Source: Dechloromonas agitata is5
GTDB lineage: Bacteria; Pseudomonadota; Gammaproteobacteria; Burkholderiales; Rhodocyclaceae
Assembly: GCF_000519045.1 (NCBI RefSeq)
Contig: NZ_KI912532.1
Coordinates: 682,001 to 746,000, forward strand
Length of the DNA stretch: 64,000 nucleotides
Direction: 5' to 3'
Positions 9,649 through 18,656 of the stretch are shown piece by piece. A program made the translations under genes and the position numbers. Below the pieces are notes generated by a model that worked only from the letters and a program-made list of their open reading frames with translations, was not told where the DNA came from and did no database searches. Within the stretch, counting starts at the first letter, position 1. Each line of letters begins with the position of its first letter.

Positions 9649-10730
9649 TTCGCCTCCAACAGGCGTTCGTACAAGGCTTCCATGCCCTGCGCCATCACTT
9701 CGCGGGCGAACTTGCGGCGCACGAATTCGGTGGCGTTGGCGCCCATCGACTGGCGCAGCACCGGGTCGGCCAGCAGGCGGCTGATCGGCTCGATCAAGGC
9801 CTTGCCGTCGTGCGCTGGCACCAAGTAGCCGGTCTTACCATTGAGGATGACCTCGGGCACGCCGTCGACGTTGGACGCCACGGCCGGCAGCCCCATGGCG
9901 CCGGCCTCGATGAAGGCGGTACCCAGTGCTTCCTGATGCGTCGGCAGCACGAAAACGTCGAGCGAGGCAAGCACATTGGTCACGTCGCGGCGCAGGCCGA
10001 GCAGGTGGATGCGACCTTCCAGCCCATCAGCCGTGATGCGTGCCTTCAGGTTGTCGGTCTGTGGGCCGTCACCGGCAAAGACGAAATGGGCATTCGGGAA
10101 GCGCTTCAGCACTTCCGGCGCTGCATCGAGAATGTCGGCGTGGCCCTTCTTGGCGCGCAGGATGGCGACCGTACCGACAAGCAACGTCTCGGCCGGCAAC
10201 CCCAGTTCCTCGCGCAGGTTGCCCTGTACGGTGGAACGGTCGTAGCGCGAGAAATCGACGCCGGTCGGAATGGTGGTAATGCCTTCGCGCGGCACACCAG
10301 CCTCGACCAGATAGTTCTCGACATACTTGCTAACCGTCACGACATGATCAGGCAGCACGCTATAGGTGAATTTCGACGTGATGGGCAGCGCCAGGTGGCG
10401 GGTGCGGACGATCGCCGGACGATTGATCATCGTCCGGGCCGCCATGCCGGCCAGTTGGGTGTCGCGGCCACTATGCGTATTGACGATATCGGCCTTGAAG
10501 CGCTTCATCACCGAGCGCAGGCGGATGATCGCCGGCAGATCGATGGCGCCGCGCATGTCGACGACGAAGGTCTCGAAACCCGCCTCCTTCGCCCGGTCGA
10601 GAATGCGTGCTCCGGGCCGGCTGACAACAGCCAGCGTATGGCCCCGATCACGCATCGTGATCAACTCGTTCAGCGTGCGGTTTTCCTGGCCGCCCCAGCC
10701 TTTCGACGACTCGGTGTGCAGGATGCGCAT
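9645..10730 (-). CDS. GT4-family glycosyltransferase
   Basis: 361 residues. The N-terminus MRILHTESSKGWGGQE carries the GGQE loop typical of WaaG-like GT4 enzymes. The C-terminal domain has VGTVAILRAKKGHAD, FVFAGDGPQ and the E-x7-E stretch THQEALGTAFIEAGAMGLP. It lies directly after msbA with a 1-base overlap (TGATG) and before the deacetylase. It probably adds a hexose to the inner or outer core. Donor and acceptor are not predictable from sequence. Confidence 0.88.
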   Translation of the reverse strand: MRILHTESSKGWGGQENRTLNELITMRDRGHTLAVVSRPGARILDRAKEAGFETFVVDMRGAIDLPAIIRLRSVMKRFKADIVNTHSGRDTQLAGMAARTMINRPAIVRTRHLALPITSKFTYSVLPDHVVTVSKYVENYLVEAGVPREGITTIPTGVDFSRYDRSTVQGNLREELGLPAETLLVGTVAILRAKKGHADILDAAPEVLKRFPNAHFVFAGDGPQTDNLKARITADGLEGRIHLLGLRRDVTNVLASLDVFVLPTHQEALGTAFIEAGAMGLPAVASNVDGVPEVILNGKTGYLVPAHDGKALIEPISRLLADPVLRQSMGANATEFVRRKFAREVMAQGMEALYERLLEAK

Positions 10731-12487
10731 CAGACGGCGACCTCTTCGGCCTTCTGCATGCGGTACAGACGGGCGTACAGGCCGTCGTGGGCGAGCAGTT
10801 CGGCGTGCGAACCCTCTTCCTGCTTGTGGCCGTGGGCCAACGCGATGATGCGGTCGGCGCGTTCGATAGTCGACAGGCGGTGGGCGATGACCAGCGTGCT
10901 GCGCCCCTTCATCAGTTCGTCAAGGGCTGCCTGCACATGGCGTTCGGATTCGGTATCGAGGGCCGAGGTGGCTTCATCGAGGATCAGGATCGGTGCGTTC
11001 TTCAGGATGGCACGAGCGATGGCCAGACGCTGACGCTGGCCGCCGGACAGCTTGACGCCGTTCTCGCCGATCATGGTGTTCAGCCCGTCGGGTAAAGCCT
11101 CGATGAATTCCAGCGCATGGGCTGCCTTGGCCGCCGCGCGGATTTCGTCAACCGTCGCATCGCGCTTGCCGCCATAAGCGATATTGGCACCGATGGTGTC
11201 GTTGAACAGCACGACATCCTGGCTGACCAGTGCGATGTTGTCGCGCAGGCTGTTCAGGCGGATGTTCGGCAGGGCATGGCCGTCGACGCGGATTTCGCCG
11301 GAATCGAGGGCATAGAAACGGGGCAACAGATTGGCCGCCGTCGTCTTGCCACTACCGGAGGGCCCGACCAGCGCCACGCATTCACCGGGACGCAGGGTCA
11401 ATGAAACGTTTTCCAGTGCCGGCCGCTCGGCACCAGGATAAGTGAAGGTCACCCGATCGAACTCGACCAGCCCCTTGGCCCGTCCCAAATCCTCTTTGCC
11501 TTGATCCGGCTCGGCATCCTCGTCGATCAGCGAGAAAACGCTTTCCGCTGCCGCCAGGCCGCGTTGAATCGGCGCGTTGACGTCGGTCACCCGCTTCAGC
11601 GGCGCCATCAGCATCAACATGGCGGTGACGAAGGAAACGAAGCTGCCCACCGTCGTCTGGTCATTCGACGCCTGCTTGAGGGCGACGCCCATGATGATGG
11701 CAACACCGGTGGCCGCAAAGAACTGGACCAGCGGCGACTGTGCAGCCGAGGCCATGGTCGCCCGCATGGCCAGACGGCGCTGCTCGCGGACGGATTTGTA
11801 AAAGCGATCCTCCTCGTAGGTCTGGCCGCCAAAAATCTTGACCACCTTGTGCCCTTCGATGGCTTCCTGCAGCACCTGCGTGATCTTGCCCATCGATTCC
11901 TGCTGGCCGCGGGCCACGCTGCGCAGCCGTTTGCTGAACACCCGCACGACCACGGCGATGAAAGGCACGACCGACAACGTAATCAGCGTCAACTGCCAGT
12001 TCAACCAGAGCAGCCAGATCAGCAGGCCGATGATGGACAGCGAATCCTTGATCAGCGAAGTCAGCGCATTGGTCGCTGCGCCAGCGACGCCAGTCACGTC
12101 ATAGGCGATGCGCGACATCAGGCGGCCGGACAAATTGTCACTGTAATAACGGGTCGGCAGGCGCACCATGCGGGCGAACATGGCTTGGCGCAATTCAGCG
12201 ACGACGTTGTTTGACACCCAGCTCATCAGGTAGTCGCCGAGGAAACCGAAAATGGCGCGCACCAGAAAAATGCCCATGATGGCCAACGGGTAGAAAAGCC
12301 AGTCCCAAGGACCGTTGGCCTTGGAAAAACCGTCGTCGAGCAGCGATTTCATGATCGCCGGAAAGACCGGCTCGGCCAGCGAGGAGACGCCCATGCACGC
12401 CAGCGCGGCAAGAAAGGCCTTCCAGTACGGCCGAACGTAGGTCAACAGCCGGACATACAACTCGCGGCTGGTCATGTCATGAGACAT
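10730..12487 (-). CDS. msbA: Lipid A export ATP-binding/permease protein MsbA
   Basis: 585 residues, half-transporter architecture: an N-terminal six-helix exporter domain (about residues 15-320) and a C-terminal ABC ATPase. The ATPase has Walker A GPSGSGKTT, signature LSGGQ, Walker B with DEATSALD, and a switch histidine in VIAHR. It flips lipid A-core across the inner membrane as a homodimer. Length and sequence fit MsbA rather than a peptide exporter, and the glycosyltransferase context agrees. The ATG at 12487 has an AAGGA Shine-Dalgarno. A TATAAT hexamer just upstream suggests its own promoter, in contrast to the coupled genes behind it. Confidence 0.95.
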   Translation of the reverse strand: MSHDMTSRELYVRLLTYVRPYWKAFLAALACMGVSSLAEPVFPAIMKSLLDDGFSKANGPWDWLFYPLAIMGIFLVRAIFGFLGDYLMSWVSNNVVAELRQAMFARMVRLPTRYYSDNLSGRLMSRIAYDVTGVAGAATNALTSLIKDSLSIIGLLIWLLWLNWQLTLITLSVVPFIAVVVRVFSKRLRSVARGQQESMGKITQVLQEAIEGHKVVKIFGGQTYEEDRFYKSVREQRRLAMRATMASAAQSPLVQFFAATGVAIIMGVALKQASNDQTTVGSFVSFVTAMLMLMAPLKRVTDVNAPIQRGLAAAESVFSLIDEDAEPDQGKEDLGRAKGLVEFDRVTFTYPGAERPALENVSLTLRPGECVALVGPSGSGKTTAANLLPRFYALDSGEIRVDGHALPNIRLNSLRDNIALVSQDVVLFNDTIGANIAYGGKRDATVDEIRAAAKAAHALEFIEALPDGLNTMIGENGVKLSGGQRQRLAIARAILKNAPILILDEATSALDTESERHVQAALDELMKGRSTLVIAHRLSTIERADRIIALAHGHKQEEGSHAELLAHDGLYARLYRMQKAEEVAV

Positions 12488-12519
12488 GCAAATCCTTGAA
12501 GCGAAAAGTAGAACCCGCG

Positions 12520-12525
12520 ATTATA
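12520..12525 (-). promoter_or_regulatory. Putative -10 element for msbA operon
   Basis: The minus strand reads TATAAT here, 33 bases upstream of the msbA ATG and just after the preceding glycosyltransferase stop. A -35 hexamer is weak (CTGAGC at about 18 bases spacing). This is one of few non-overlapping junctions in the cluster, so a promoter here is plausible but untested. Confidence 0.4.
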
Positions 12526-12536
12526 CCCGGCCCGCG

Positions 12537-13679
12537 TCAGCGGCTCAGCGTACGGTACAGGGCCAGCAGACGGTCGGCCATCGCCGGCAGGGTCAACGGT
12601 TCGGCCACCGCGCGTGCCGCCGCCCGAGCCGAGGGGCTGCCGGCCAACCCGGCCAGCGCATCCAGCCGGCCGGCCAGCCCGTCGATATCGACGGCATCGA
12701 CCACCCAGCCATTCTCACCGGAGCGCACCCACTCCTGCGCGCCGCAGGTCGTCGAGGTGACCACCGGCAAGCCGCTGGCCAGCGCCTCCAGCGCAGCATT
12801 GGGGCACGGGTCGTAAAGCGTTGGCAACACGAAGCCATCGGCCGCGCCGTACCAGGGGCGAACATCCTTGAGCGGCCCGGTAAACAGTACGCGCGTGCTC
12901 AAGCCGAGTTGCCCGGACAGCTTCCGCATCGCGCTCAGCTTGCGGTCGGCGCCGACGATGACGATGCATGCATCGTCCCGTTTCATGCGTGCCGCCGCCC
13001 GCAACAACTGAGGGACGCCCTTGCGCTCGAAGCCACTCCCGACATAGAGCAGGACCGGGGCATCGCTCGGAATGCCGGCCGCCGACCTCGTCGCCAAGCG
13101 GTGTTTGTCGGCCAATCCGGGATGAAACGCCTCGGTATCGACCCCGTTGTAGATCACCTGCAACTTGTCCCGGCTAACGCCGTAGTAGCGCTCCACCTCG
13201 TCAGCCACCATCTGCGAATTGCAAATGACCGCCTGCAGGGCCGGATCGCCGAACATCGCCTTTTCCGCGCCCAGCACATAGCGGTGATAGGGCGACCAAC
13301 GCTGCGTCAGCCGCTGCAGCGGGCCGAGGATGCGCGCCCGATGGTCGAGCCAGGCGGCATGCACGCCGTCGCCGGCCCGGAAGATCATGCAGCCGGGAAT
13401 GCGCTCGTGCGACTGGGTGATGTCGAAGCCCCCCTTCGCCATCTCGGCTTGCGCCGCTGCGGCAAAGCTGCGGTCGCGCGCCGCCCGGCCGCCGAACAGC
13501 CGCGAATAGGCCGGATCGCAGGTGATCTGCCGGAAACCGGCGCGCGGCGCACCGTCCCAGTTGCGGGTGATGAGCGTGACTTCGGCCCCCTCGCCGGCCA
13601 GCGCCCCGAGCGCGCGCTCGACGAAGCGCTCGGCACCGCCGAACGGGTTGTAGCGCTGGCGAATGATGGCGATCTTCAC
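12537..13679 (-). CDS. WaaG-like GT4 glycosyltransferase (LPS core)
   Basis: 380 residues from a GTG start. The N-terminus IAIIRQRYNPFGGAERF closely resembles WaaG (LPS core glucosyltransferase I), including the FGG acceptor loop and a following tryptophan (RNWDG). The donor domain has VLLYVGSGFERKGV and a conserved E-containing stretch before ALASGLPV. The GTG at 13679 forms a GTGA overlap with the upstream GT9 stop; an extension to 13838 would lie inside that gene. It probably adds the first hexose to inner-core heptose. Sequence supports WaaG-type function but not the exact sugar. Confidence 0.87.
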   Translation of the reverse strand: MKIAIIRQRYNPFGGAERFVERALGALAGEGAEVTLITRNWDGAPRAGFRQITCDPAYSRLFGGRAARDRSFAAAAQAEMAKGGFDITQSHERIPGCMIFRAGDGVHAAWLDHRARILGPLQRLTQRWSPYHRYVLGAEKAMFGDPALQAVICNSQMVADEVERYYGVSRDKLQVIYNGVDTEAFHPGLADKHRLATRSAAGIPSDAPVLLYVGSGFERKGVPQLLRAAARMKRDDACIVIVGADRKLSAMRKLSGQLGLSTRVLFTGPLKDVRPWYGAADGFVLPTLYDPCPNAALEALASGLPVVTSTTCGAQEWVRSGENGWVVDAVDIDGLAGRLDALAGLAGSPSARAAARAVAEPLTLPAMADRLLALYRTLSR

Positions 13680-14779
13680 GCGCCGAGGAATTCCTGGGAG
13701 GCCGCCATCACATCGTCGACGGCAATCGTAGTCAGGCAGTCGCTGACCTTGCTGCCGCCACAACCGTCGTGGCCGCAGGGACGGCACGGATGCACGGTGC
13801 TGGCCACGACGCGACTGTTGGCGCTCCACGGTCCCCACTGCTTGTCGCCGGATGGCCCGAACAGCGCCACGGTGGGCGTGCCCACTGCGGCCGCAATGTG
13901 CATGGGCGCCGAATCGACGCCGATGAACAGCTTGGCGGCCTGGGTCAGCGCCGCCAGTTCCTTAAGCGACAACTGACCGGACAGGCTGAACGCCGGCTTG
14001 ACCAAGCGCGCCTGGATGGCCTCCAGCATCCTCTTTTCGTCATTGCTCGGCGCCGCCGTCAGCACCACCGTGTGACCCGCCGACTGCAGCCGCTCGACCA
14101 GCGCCGCCATGCGCTCGACCGGCCAGCACTTGAAGAACCAGCGCGAGGCCGGATGGACATGAATGAAATCCTTGCCCTGCAGGCCAAAACCGGCCAGATG
14201 CGCCGCCACCGCCGCCTCGGCAGCCGCTCCCGGCACCAGCGTCAAACGCCGCTCATCCGGCCCCGGCTGTATACCCAGCCGACGCAGCGAGTCCAGATTG
14301 GTCTCCGCCATGTGGCGCAGCGGATTGTGCATGGTCTGGAGGTGCGTGAAGCTCTGTTTCCAGCGCTTCGGCCGCCCCTTCACCGTCGGACCGACCGCCC
14401 AGCGCGGCTTCAGCAGCCGGCACAGCCAGGCACCGCGCCAATGCTCGGTGAGGTGGATGATCAGGTCGTAACCCCGCGCCTTGAGCGCGTTGTACAGCGC
14501 CAGCTCGGCCTTGAGCTGGCCCATCACCCCCAGCTGCTTCCACTTGCGGTCGATGGTATGCACCTGCGCGATAGCCGGGTGCAACGTCACCATCTCGGCC
14601 GTATCGGCATAGACCAGCGCATCGATTTCGGCCTGCGGCGCATGCGCCTTGAGCACCGAGAACACCGGCGAACTGACCAGCACGTCGCCGTGATGGCGCA
14701 GCTTGATGACCAGCGCCCGGCGGATTTCTCCGACCGGAATCGCGTCGCGCAAGGGATTGAAGTTTTCCATGCCCGGCAT
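13676..14779 (-). CDS. WaaQ-like GT9 heptosyltransferase
   Basis: 367 residues of the GT9 family. The N-terminal RALVIKLRHHGDVLVSSPV (K..H.GD) is the pattern of heptosyltransferase III (WaaQ)-type enzymes. The C-terminal half has LFIGVDSAPMHIAAAVGTP and a cysteine-rich tail (HPCRPCGHDGCGG). Together with the coupled WaaG-like gene it forms a typical inner-core pair. Start choice is uncertain: the ATG at 14779 is one base after the cobC stop, and another ATG at 14770 (MENFNPL) is equally possible; neither has a clear Shine-Dalgarno. Confidence 0.88.
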   Translation of the reverse strand: MPGMENFNPLRDAIPVGEIRRALVIKLRHHGDVLVSSPVFSVLKAHAPQAEIDALVYADTAEMVTLHPAIAQVHTIDRKWKQLGVMGQLKAELALYNALKARGYDLIIHLTEHWRGAWLCRLLKPRWAVGPTVKGRPKRWKQSFTHLQTMHNPLRHMAETNLDSLRRLGIQPGPDERRLTLVPGAAAEAAVAAHLAGFGLQGKDFIHVHPASRWFFKCWPVERMAALVERLQSAGHTVVLTAAPSNDEKRMLEAIQARLVKPAFSLSGQLSLKELAALTQAAKLFIGVDSAPMHIAAAVGTPTVALFGPSGDKQWGPWSANSRVVASTVHPCRPCGHDGCGGSKVSDCLTTIAVDDVMAASQEFLGA

Positions 14780-14780
14780 T

Positions 14781-15293
14781 TTAGCGGGGGACATCAACCC
14801 GCGTGCAGGCGCCGTAGGCAAAGTTCAGCGCCGTCCACCGCTCGGGCGGCAAGCCCTGCCAATGCGCCAGCAGCGTGCGGATCACGCCGGCATGGGTGAC
14901 GATCACCGCCTCCGGCACGGTGAGCGATGCCACGAAATCAAGCGCCCGCCGCTGCAGGTCGCGCGGCGACTCGCCCCCCGGCGGCACATAGCCGGCGATG
15001 TCGGCCGCCCAGGCATCCAGTTCGGCACGCGGAATATCGTCCCAGCGCTGCCCTTCCCAAGCGCCAAAATGCATCTCAGCCAGACGATCGTCAATCATCG
15101 GCCGGGCATGCAGGTACGCCGCCAATTCGCGGCAACGGCGCAAGGGACTGCTCCATACCGGCAAACCGCAGGGCAATTCGGCCAGCAGCATCCCGGCAAC
15201 CGACCGCGCATCCTCGGCCGGGCAATCCAGCCAGCCGTAACAAATGCCGCTTTCGATCAAGGGTTTGGGATGACGGACCAGATGGAGACGCAT
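14781..15293 (-). CDS. cobC: Alpha-ribazole phosphatase-type histidine phosphatase
   Basis: 170 residues, histidine phosphatase superfamily. It has the catalytic RHP motif in HLVRHP near the N-terminus, WSSPLRRC with a phosphate-binding arginine, a glutamate in AEMHFGAWEGQ and the second histidine in VTHAGVIRTL. Cobalamin synthesis genes follow within 2 kb, which supports alpha-ribazole-5'-phosphate dephosphorylation (CobC), a late nucleotide-loop step, over a generic phosphoglycerate mutase-like role. The start at 15293 gives MRLHLVRHP, the usual family start. It lies one base before the heptosyltransferase gene on the same strand. Confidence 0.82.
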   Translation of the reverse strand: MRLHLVRHPKPLIESGICYGWLDCPAEDARSVAGMLLAELPCGLPVWSSPLRRCRELAAYLHARPMIDDRLAEMHFGAWEGQRWDDIPRAELDAWAADIAGYVPPGGESPRDLQRRALDFVASLTVPEAVIVTHAGVIRTLLAHWQGLPPERWTALNFAYGACTRVDVPR

Positions 15294-15342
15294 AGTGCTT
15301 TTTGAAACGGATGAGCTATCGTGAAAAGGAGGGAGGATACCG

Positions 15343-16506
15343 TTGAATACTCGTCTCAAGCGCTCGCCACGGCAGCCTGATGATCAATTGACCCTGTCCT
15401 TAGCCAGTCTTCCACGTCTTTTCGGCCTCCTGGGGATACTAGCCCTGGCCGGGTGCGCCGCGCCGGAGCGCGTCACCCCGCCCCCTGCGCCAATGCCGAT
15501 TGCCGAGCACACGTGGCAGCAAGTCGACGCCGACATCGTGGCCGGATCATTGGCCGCGAAAGGCGCGGCGACCGGATTTGTGCGCAGCCAATTGGAGCAG
15601 TGGAAATGGCTGGTGACAGAAAAGGGCGAGGCGGATTTCATCCCGTGGTTCTCGCGTTACACGACCCAGCAATGGCTGACCGTCAAAGTCGCCTGGTACC
15701 ACTTGAGTCACGAAGAAGGGGGGGAGCCTCCGGCCGATCGGCTGGCCGCCTACATCCAGGAGCAATATTTTGATCGCGTGCTAGCGCCGGTCGCCCGGGA
15801 AATCGACCCGACATCCCTCGTTGGACAAGGGATACAACGCTACGTCCGCACCCTCAACGGCCACCTGCAGCCAATTCCTCACCGCTACGGCATCCCTGAA
15901 GATCAGTTCAAGCGCCGGTTGGCAACCATTCCGGCGATCAAACTCGCGCCACCATCCGCCCACGATGCTTCCCTCGGCGAGATCGTTTCCCTGGAGCGGA
16001 TCGAGCACTTGCCCGCCTACAGCGCCTTGCTGCACCGCATCCGCGATCGCGGCGGAGAGGACCGGGTCGGATTATCGAAGACACGAGTTTCCCCGGTCGC
16101 CCGAAACGTCAGTGAGCAAGTGTTGAATAAGCTAGCCATCAGCAGCGGCACGAGCGCCGCGTCGACGCTGGTCGGCGGCATCACCGGCTCGGTCATTTCG
16201 CTGGGGGCGACCGTTTTGGGGGTGATCTGGCATGAGGCCGGGCGGGAAGAAATCGAGACGGCGCTGCGCGAGACCCTCAACGCATCAATCGCCGACATGT
16301 GGCAATCCTTGATGGACGACCCGGCAAGCGGGGTGGCAGCAGGGATTTATCACATCGCCGACCACATCGAGAACCACCTGCCGCCCACCTTCACCACCCC
16401 GGTCAGGCTCGATTCCCAGCCGGAAGAAACACGCTTGCCGGAACAATCGCCCCCCTTACGGCCACCCGGGATCGAGGGACAAGCCGACGATGGCCAGGAC
16501 GAATAG
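15343..16506 (+). CDS. Uncharacterised lipoprotein with TTG start
   Basis: 387 residues; function not recognised. The N-terminus has basic residues, a hydrophobic stretch and a lipobox LALAGC (cysteine near residue 38), so it should be lipid-anchored. The TTG start is chosen because a very strong Shine-Dalgarno (AGGAGGGAGGA, 15327-15337) lies 5 bases upstream. The body is rich in charged helices. A glycine-rich hydrophobic segment (LVGGITGSVISLGATVLGV) lies in the C-terminal third and might insert in a membrane. The tail is proline-rich and acidic. It is divergent from cobC and convergent with cobS, and may be unrelated to cobalamin. Confidence 0.75.
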   Translation: MNTRLKRSPRQPDDQLTLSLASLPRLFGLLGILALAGCAAPERVTPPPAPMPIAEHTWQQVDADIVAGSLAAKGAATGFVRSQLEQWKWLVTEKGEADFIPWFSRYTTQQWLTVKVAWYHLSHEEGGEPPADRLAAYIQEQYFDRVLAPVAREIDPTSLVGQGIQRYVRTLNGHLQPIPHRYGIPEDQFKRRLATIPAIKLAPPSAHDASLGEIVSLERIEHLPAYSALLHRIRDRGGEDRVGLSKTRVSPVARNVSEQVLNKLAISSGTSAASTLVGGITGSVISLGATVLGVIWHEAGREEIETALRETLNASIADMWQSLMDDPASGVAAGIYHIADHIENHLPPTFTTPVRLDSQPEETRLPEQSPPLRPPGIEGQADDGQDE

Positions 16507-16538
16507 CAGCATCCCAGCTCAGCCGGTTTCAACCGACA

Positions 16539-17309
16539 TCACGCGCTCGGCGCGCCCAGATTCGCCATCAGCCCCAGATAAAACAGTACTTCCGTCACCT
16601 GCTGTACCGCCCCCAGACAATCCCCGGTATACCCCCCCAGCCAACGCTGGAACTTGGCGGCCAGCCAGGTTGCCGCCAGCGCGGCGAGAACAATGCCGGC
16701 CAGCGCCTTGCCCAGCGGCAGCAAGAGGAGCGGCAGCAGGGCGAAGCCGGCGGCCAGGAGCAGCGATGCGAGCGACGGCCGGTGGGTGGCCGGGCGGGAC
16801 TTGCTGCTCTCGTCATCGCGGGCATAGTCCAGCGTCGCCATGATCAACGTCGCCCCGAAGCGCGACACCGCATGGCCGGCGAGCAGCGCGGCCGGAACGA
16901 GCGCGGCATCAATGCCGGAAAGCAGCGCGAATTTGCCGAGCAGCGCGAGCACCAGCGCCACCACGCCATAACTGCCGACCCGCGAGTCCTTCATGATCGC
17001 CAGGATGCGCGCCTTGTCCCAGCCGCCCCCCAGGCCGTCCGCCGTATCCGACAGGCCGTCCTCGTGGAAGGCGCCGGTGGCGTAGAGGGTCGCCGCCATC
17101 GACAGCAGCACGGCCACCGGCTGCTGCCACAGATGCAGCGCCAGCCAATAGACCAGCGCCCCGATGCCGCCGACCAGCAGGCCGACAGCCGGGAAGTAAC
17201 GGGCACACTGGCTCAGCGCGGCCGCCGAATGGCCGACCCAGCCGGGCACCGGCAGCCGCGTGAAGAAGCCGACGGCGCCGAGGAAGTAGCCGAGTTCGCG
17301 ACGGATCAT
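16539..17309 (-). CDS. cobS: Adenosylcobinamide-GDP ribazoletransferase (cobalamin synthase)
   Basis: 256 residues, polytopic membrane enzyme. The signature [16 protein letters not shown] (metal/active site) lies near residue 85, followed by KDSRVGSYG. It joins adenosylcobinamide-GDP with alpha-ribazole (or its phosphate) at the inner membrane in the last assembly step of coenzyme B12. It overlaps cobT by 4 bases (start ATG at 17309), so the riboswitch before cobT should also control it. Confidence 0.95.
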   Translation of the reverse strand: MIRRELGYFLGAVGFFTRLPVPGWVGHSAAALSQCARYFPAVGLLVGGIGALVYWLALHLWQQPVAVLLSMAATLYATGAFHEDGLSDTADGLGGGWDKARILAIMKDSRVGSYGVVALVLALLGKFALLSGIDAALVPAALLAGHAVSRFGATLIMATLDYARDDESSKSRPATHRPSLASLLLAAGFALLPLLLLPLGKALAGIVLAALAATWLAAKFQRWLGGYTGDCLGAVQQVTEVLFYLGLMANLGAPSA

Positions 17310-18355
17310 TCCTTGTCCGACACGCCAGCCGACTCGAAGCTGGCCATCTCGTTGAGGAAGGCGACGGCCGATTGGACCAGCGGGTAGGCCAACGCCGCAC
17401 CGGTGCCTTCACCGAGGCGTAGGCCGAGGTCGAGCAGCGGCTCGGCGCCCATGGCCAGCAGTTGCGTGCGATGACCGGCCTCGGCCGAGCGGTGGCAGAA
17501 GACGCAGTAGTCGAGCAGGGCCGGCGCCAGGCGCGAGGCAACCAGAGCGGCCGAGCCGACGATGAAGCCGTCGATGAGCAGCACCATCTTCGCTTCGGCC
17601 GCCGCCAGCATGGCACCGACCATGGTGGCGATCTCGAAGCCGCCAAACTCCGCCAGGACCTTGAACGGATCATTGTCGCCGCCGCCGTTACGGTAGCGGA
17701 CCAGCGCCTGCTCGAGCAGATCCTGCTTGCGGGCCAGGCCGGCATCGTCCAGCCCGGTGCCGCGGCCGACGCATTCGGCCAGCGGCAAACCGGTCAGGCA
17801 ATGGGTGAGCAGCGAGGCAGAGGCGGTATTGCCGATGCCCATTTCGCCAAAACCGACCACATTGCAGCCGGCCGCGGCCAACCCGAGCACGATGCCAGCG
17901 CCCTGCTCGATAGCCTGCGCGCACTGGGCGACGCTCATCGCCGGCTGTTCGATGTAATTGGCCGTCCCGGCAGCCACCTTGACGTCGATCAACCCGTCGC
18001 GTTCGCCGCCGAAGTCGTGCGCTACGCCGGCATCGACCACCGACAGGCCCAAGCCGTTCTGACGGGCGAAAACGTTGATCGCCGCACCGCCGGCCAGGAA
18101 ATTCTCGACCATCTGCCAGGTCACTTCCTGCGGAAAGGCCGACACACCGGCTTTGGCTGCGCCGTGGTCGCCGGCAAAGACCAGCATCTGCGGGTTATTC
18201 AGGGCCGGGGTCAGGGTCTGCTGGAGCAGGCCGATCTTCAGCGCCGTCTTTTCCAGCAAGCCGAGCGCGCCGAGCGGCTTGGTCTTGCGGTCGATCTTGC
18301 TCTGCAGGGCCGCGGCGATGCCGCGATCGGGGGGGGTAATTTCAAACGAATGCAT
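17306..18355 (-). CDS. cobT: Nicotinate-nucleotide-dimethylbenzimidazole phosphoribosyltransferase
   Basis: 349 residues. Family motifs include KTKPLGALG near the N-terminus, [17 protein letters not shown] (substrate-binding segment), [12 protein letters not shown] and a late glutamate-bearing stretch [10 protein letters not shown] (the catalytic Glu region). It makes alpha-ribazole-5'-phosphate from dimethylbenzimidazole and nicotinate mononucleotide. The ATG at 18355 has a GGAG Shine-Dalgarno; an upstream extension to 18409 would cover the leader terminator. BluB, encoded in this window, would supply its base substrate. Confidence 0.96.
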   Translation of the reverse strand: MHSFEITPPDRGIAAALQSKIDRKTKPLGALGLLEKTALKIGLLQQTLTPALNNPQMLVFAGDHGAAKAGVSAFPQEVTWQMVENFLAGGAAINVFARQNGLGLSVVDAGVAHDFGGERDGLIDVKVAAGTANYIEQPAMSVAQCAQAIEQGAGIVLGLAAAGCNVVGFGEMGIGNTASASLLTHCLTGLPLAECVGRGTGLDDAGLARKQDLLEQALVRYRNGGGDNDPFKVLAEFGGFEIATMVGAMLAAAEAKMVLLIDGFIVGSAALVASRLAPALLDYCVFCHRSAEAGHRTQLLAMGAEPLLDLGLRLGEGTGAALAYPLVQSAVAFLNEMASFESAGVSDKE

Positions 18356-18372
18356 CCGATTCTCCAAAAAGC

Positions 18373-18419
18373 AAAAAAGGGCTTCGCGGCCGCGCCTTCC
18401 GAACGCCACCGCGAAGCCC
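18373..18419 (-). terminator. Intrinsic terminator in the cobT leader (attenuator)
   Basis: On the minus strand an 11-base stem, GGGCTTCGCGG paired with CCGCGAAGCCC, is followed at once by TTTTTT. It sits between the cobalamin riboswitch and cobT. The 5' arm can instead pair with an upstream GAAGCC segment (18413-18433), giving an antiterminator. This predicts transcription attenuation when cobalamin is bound. Confidence 0.88.
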
Positions 18420-18447
18420 TGTCCACAGGCTTCTCACTTGATTTTCC

Positions 18448-18606
18448 GACAGGTCTTCTGGCTTCCGGATCGTCCTGGCCCTTGCGTCTTCCCGGAAGGT
18501 TTGTCTCCCCTCGTAGTGACATGGTGCAACGGCAGTCCCCGGTTACAGCGGCGGGCCCGCCCCGGAATTGAGCCGCGCTCGCACCGGGTTCCGTGATATC
18601 GGAGCC
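18448..18606 (-). promoter_or_regulatory. Cobalamin riboswitch upstream of cobT-cobS
   Basis: Read on the minus strand, this leader has the AdoCbl riboswitch landmarks in order: GGAACCCGGTGCGAG, CCGGGGCGGGCCCGC, CTGTAACCGGGG, a variant B12-box core (ATGTCACTACGAG), a CCGGGAAG segment and the closing GAAGCCAGAAGACCTG. A TATAAT lies just upstream. The downstream terminator/antiterminator pair suggests that cobT-cobS expression is switched off by adenosylcobalamin. The core GCCACTG is imperfect here (GTCACTA), unlike the bluB copy. Confidence 0.9.
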
Positions 18607-18610
18607 GGCG

Positions 18611-18616
18611 ATTATA
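18611..18616 (-). promoter_or_regulatory. -10 element for the cobT riboswitch transcript
   Basis: The minus strand reads TATAAT directly upstream of the riboswitch. The -35 region is poorly conserved. Its position would start the transcript at or just before the aptamer, as expected for a leader of this kind. Confidence 0.5.
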
Positions 18617-18656
18617 CCGGTTGCCGCCCTGCCCGCCTTCACCCAAAATGCCGGCC

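Noticed and set aside
9810-11033. Long plus-strand open frame opposite the GT4 and msbA genes
   Set aside because: It is antisense to well-supported genes, has no ribosome site and shows the composition typical of shadow frames in GC-rich DNA.
13769-14899. Plus-strand open frame of about 376 codons
   Set aside because: It lies opposite the WaaQ-like heptosyltransferase gene and its protein has no recognisable pattern; an antisense shadow.
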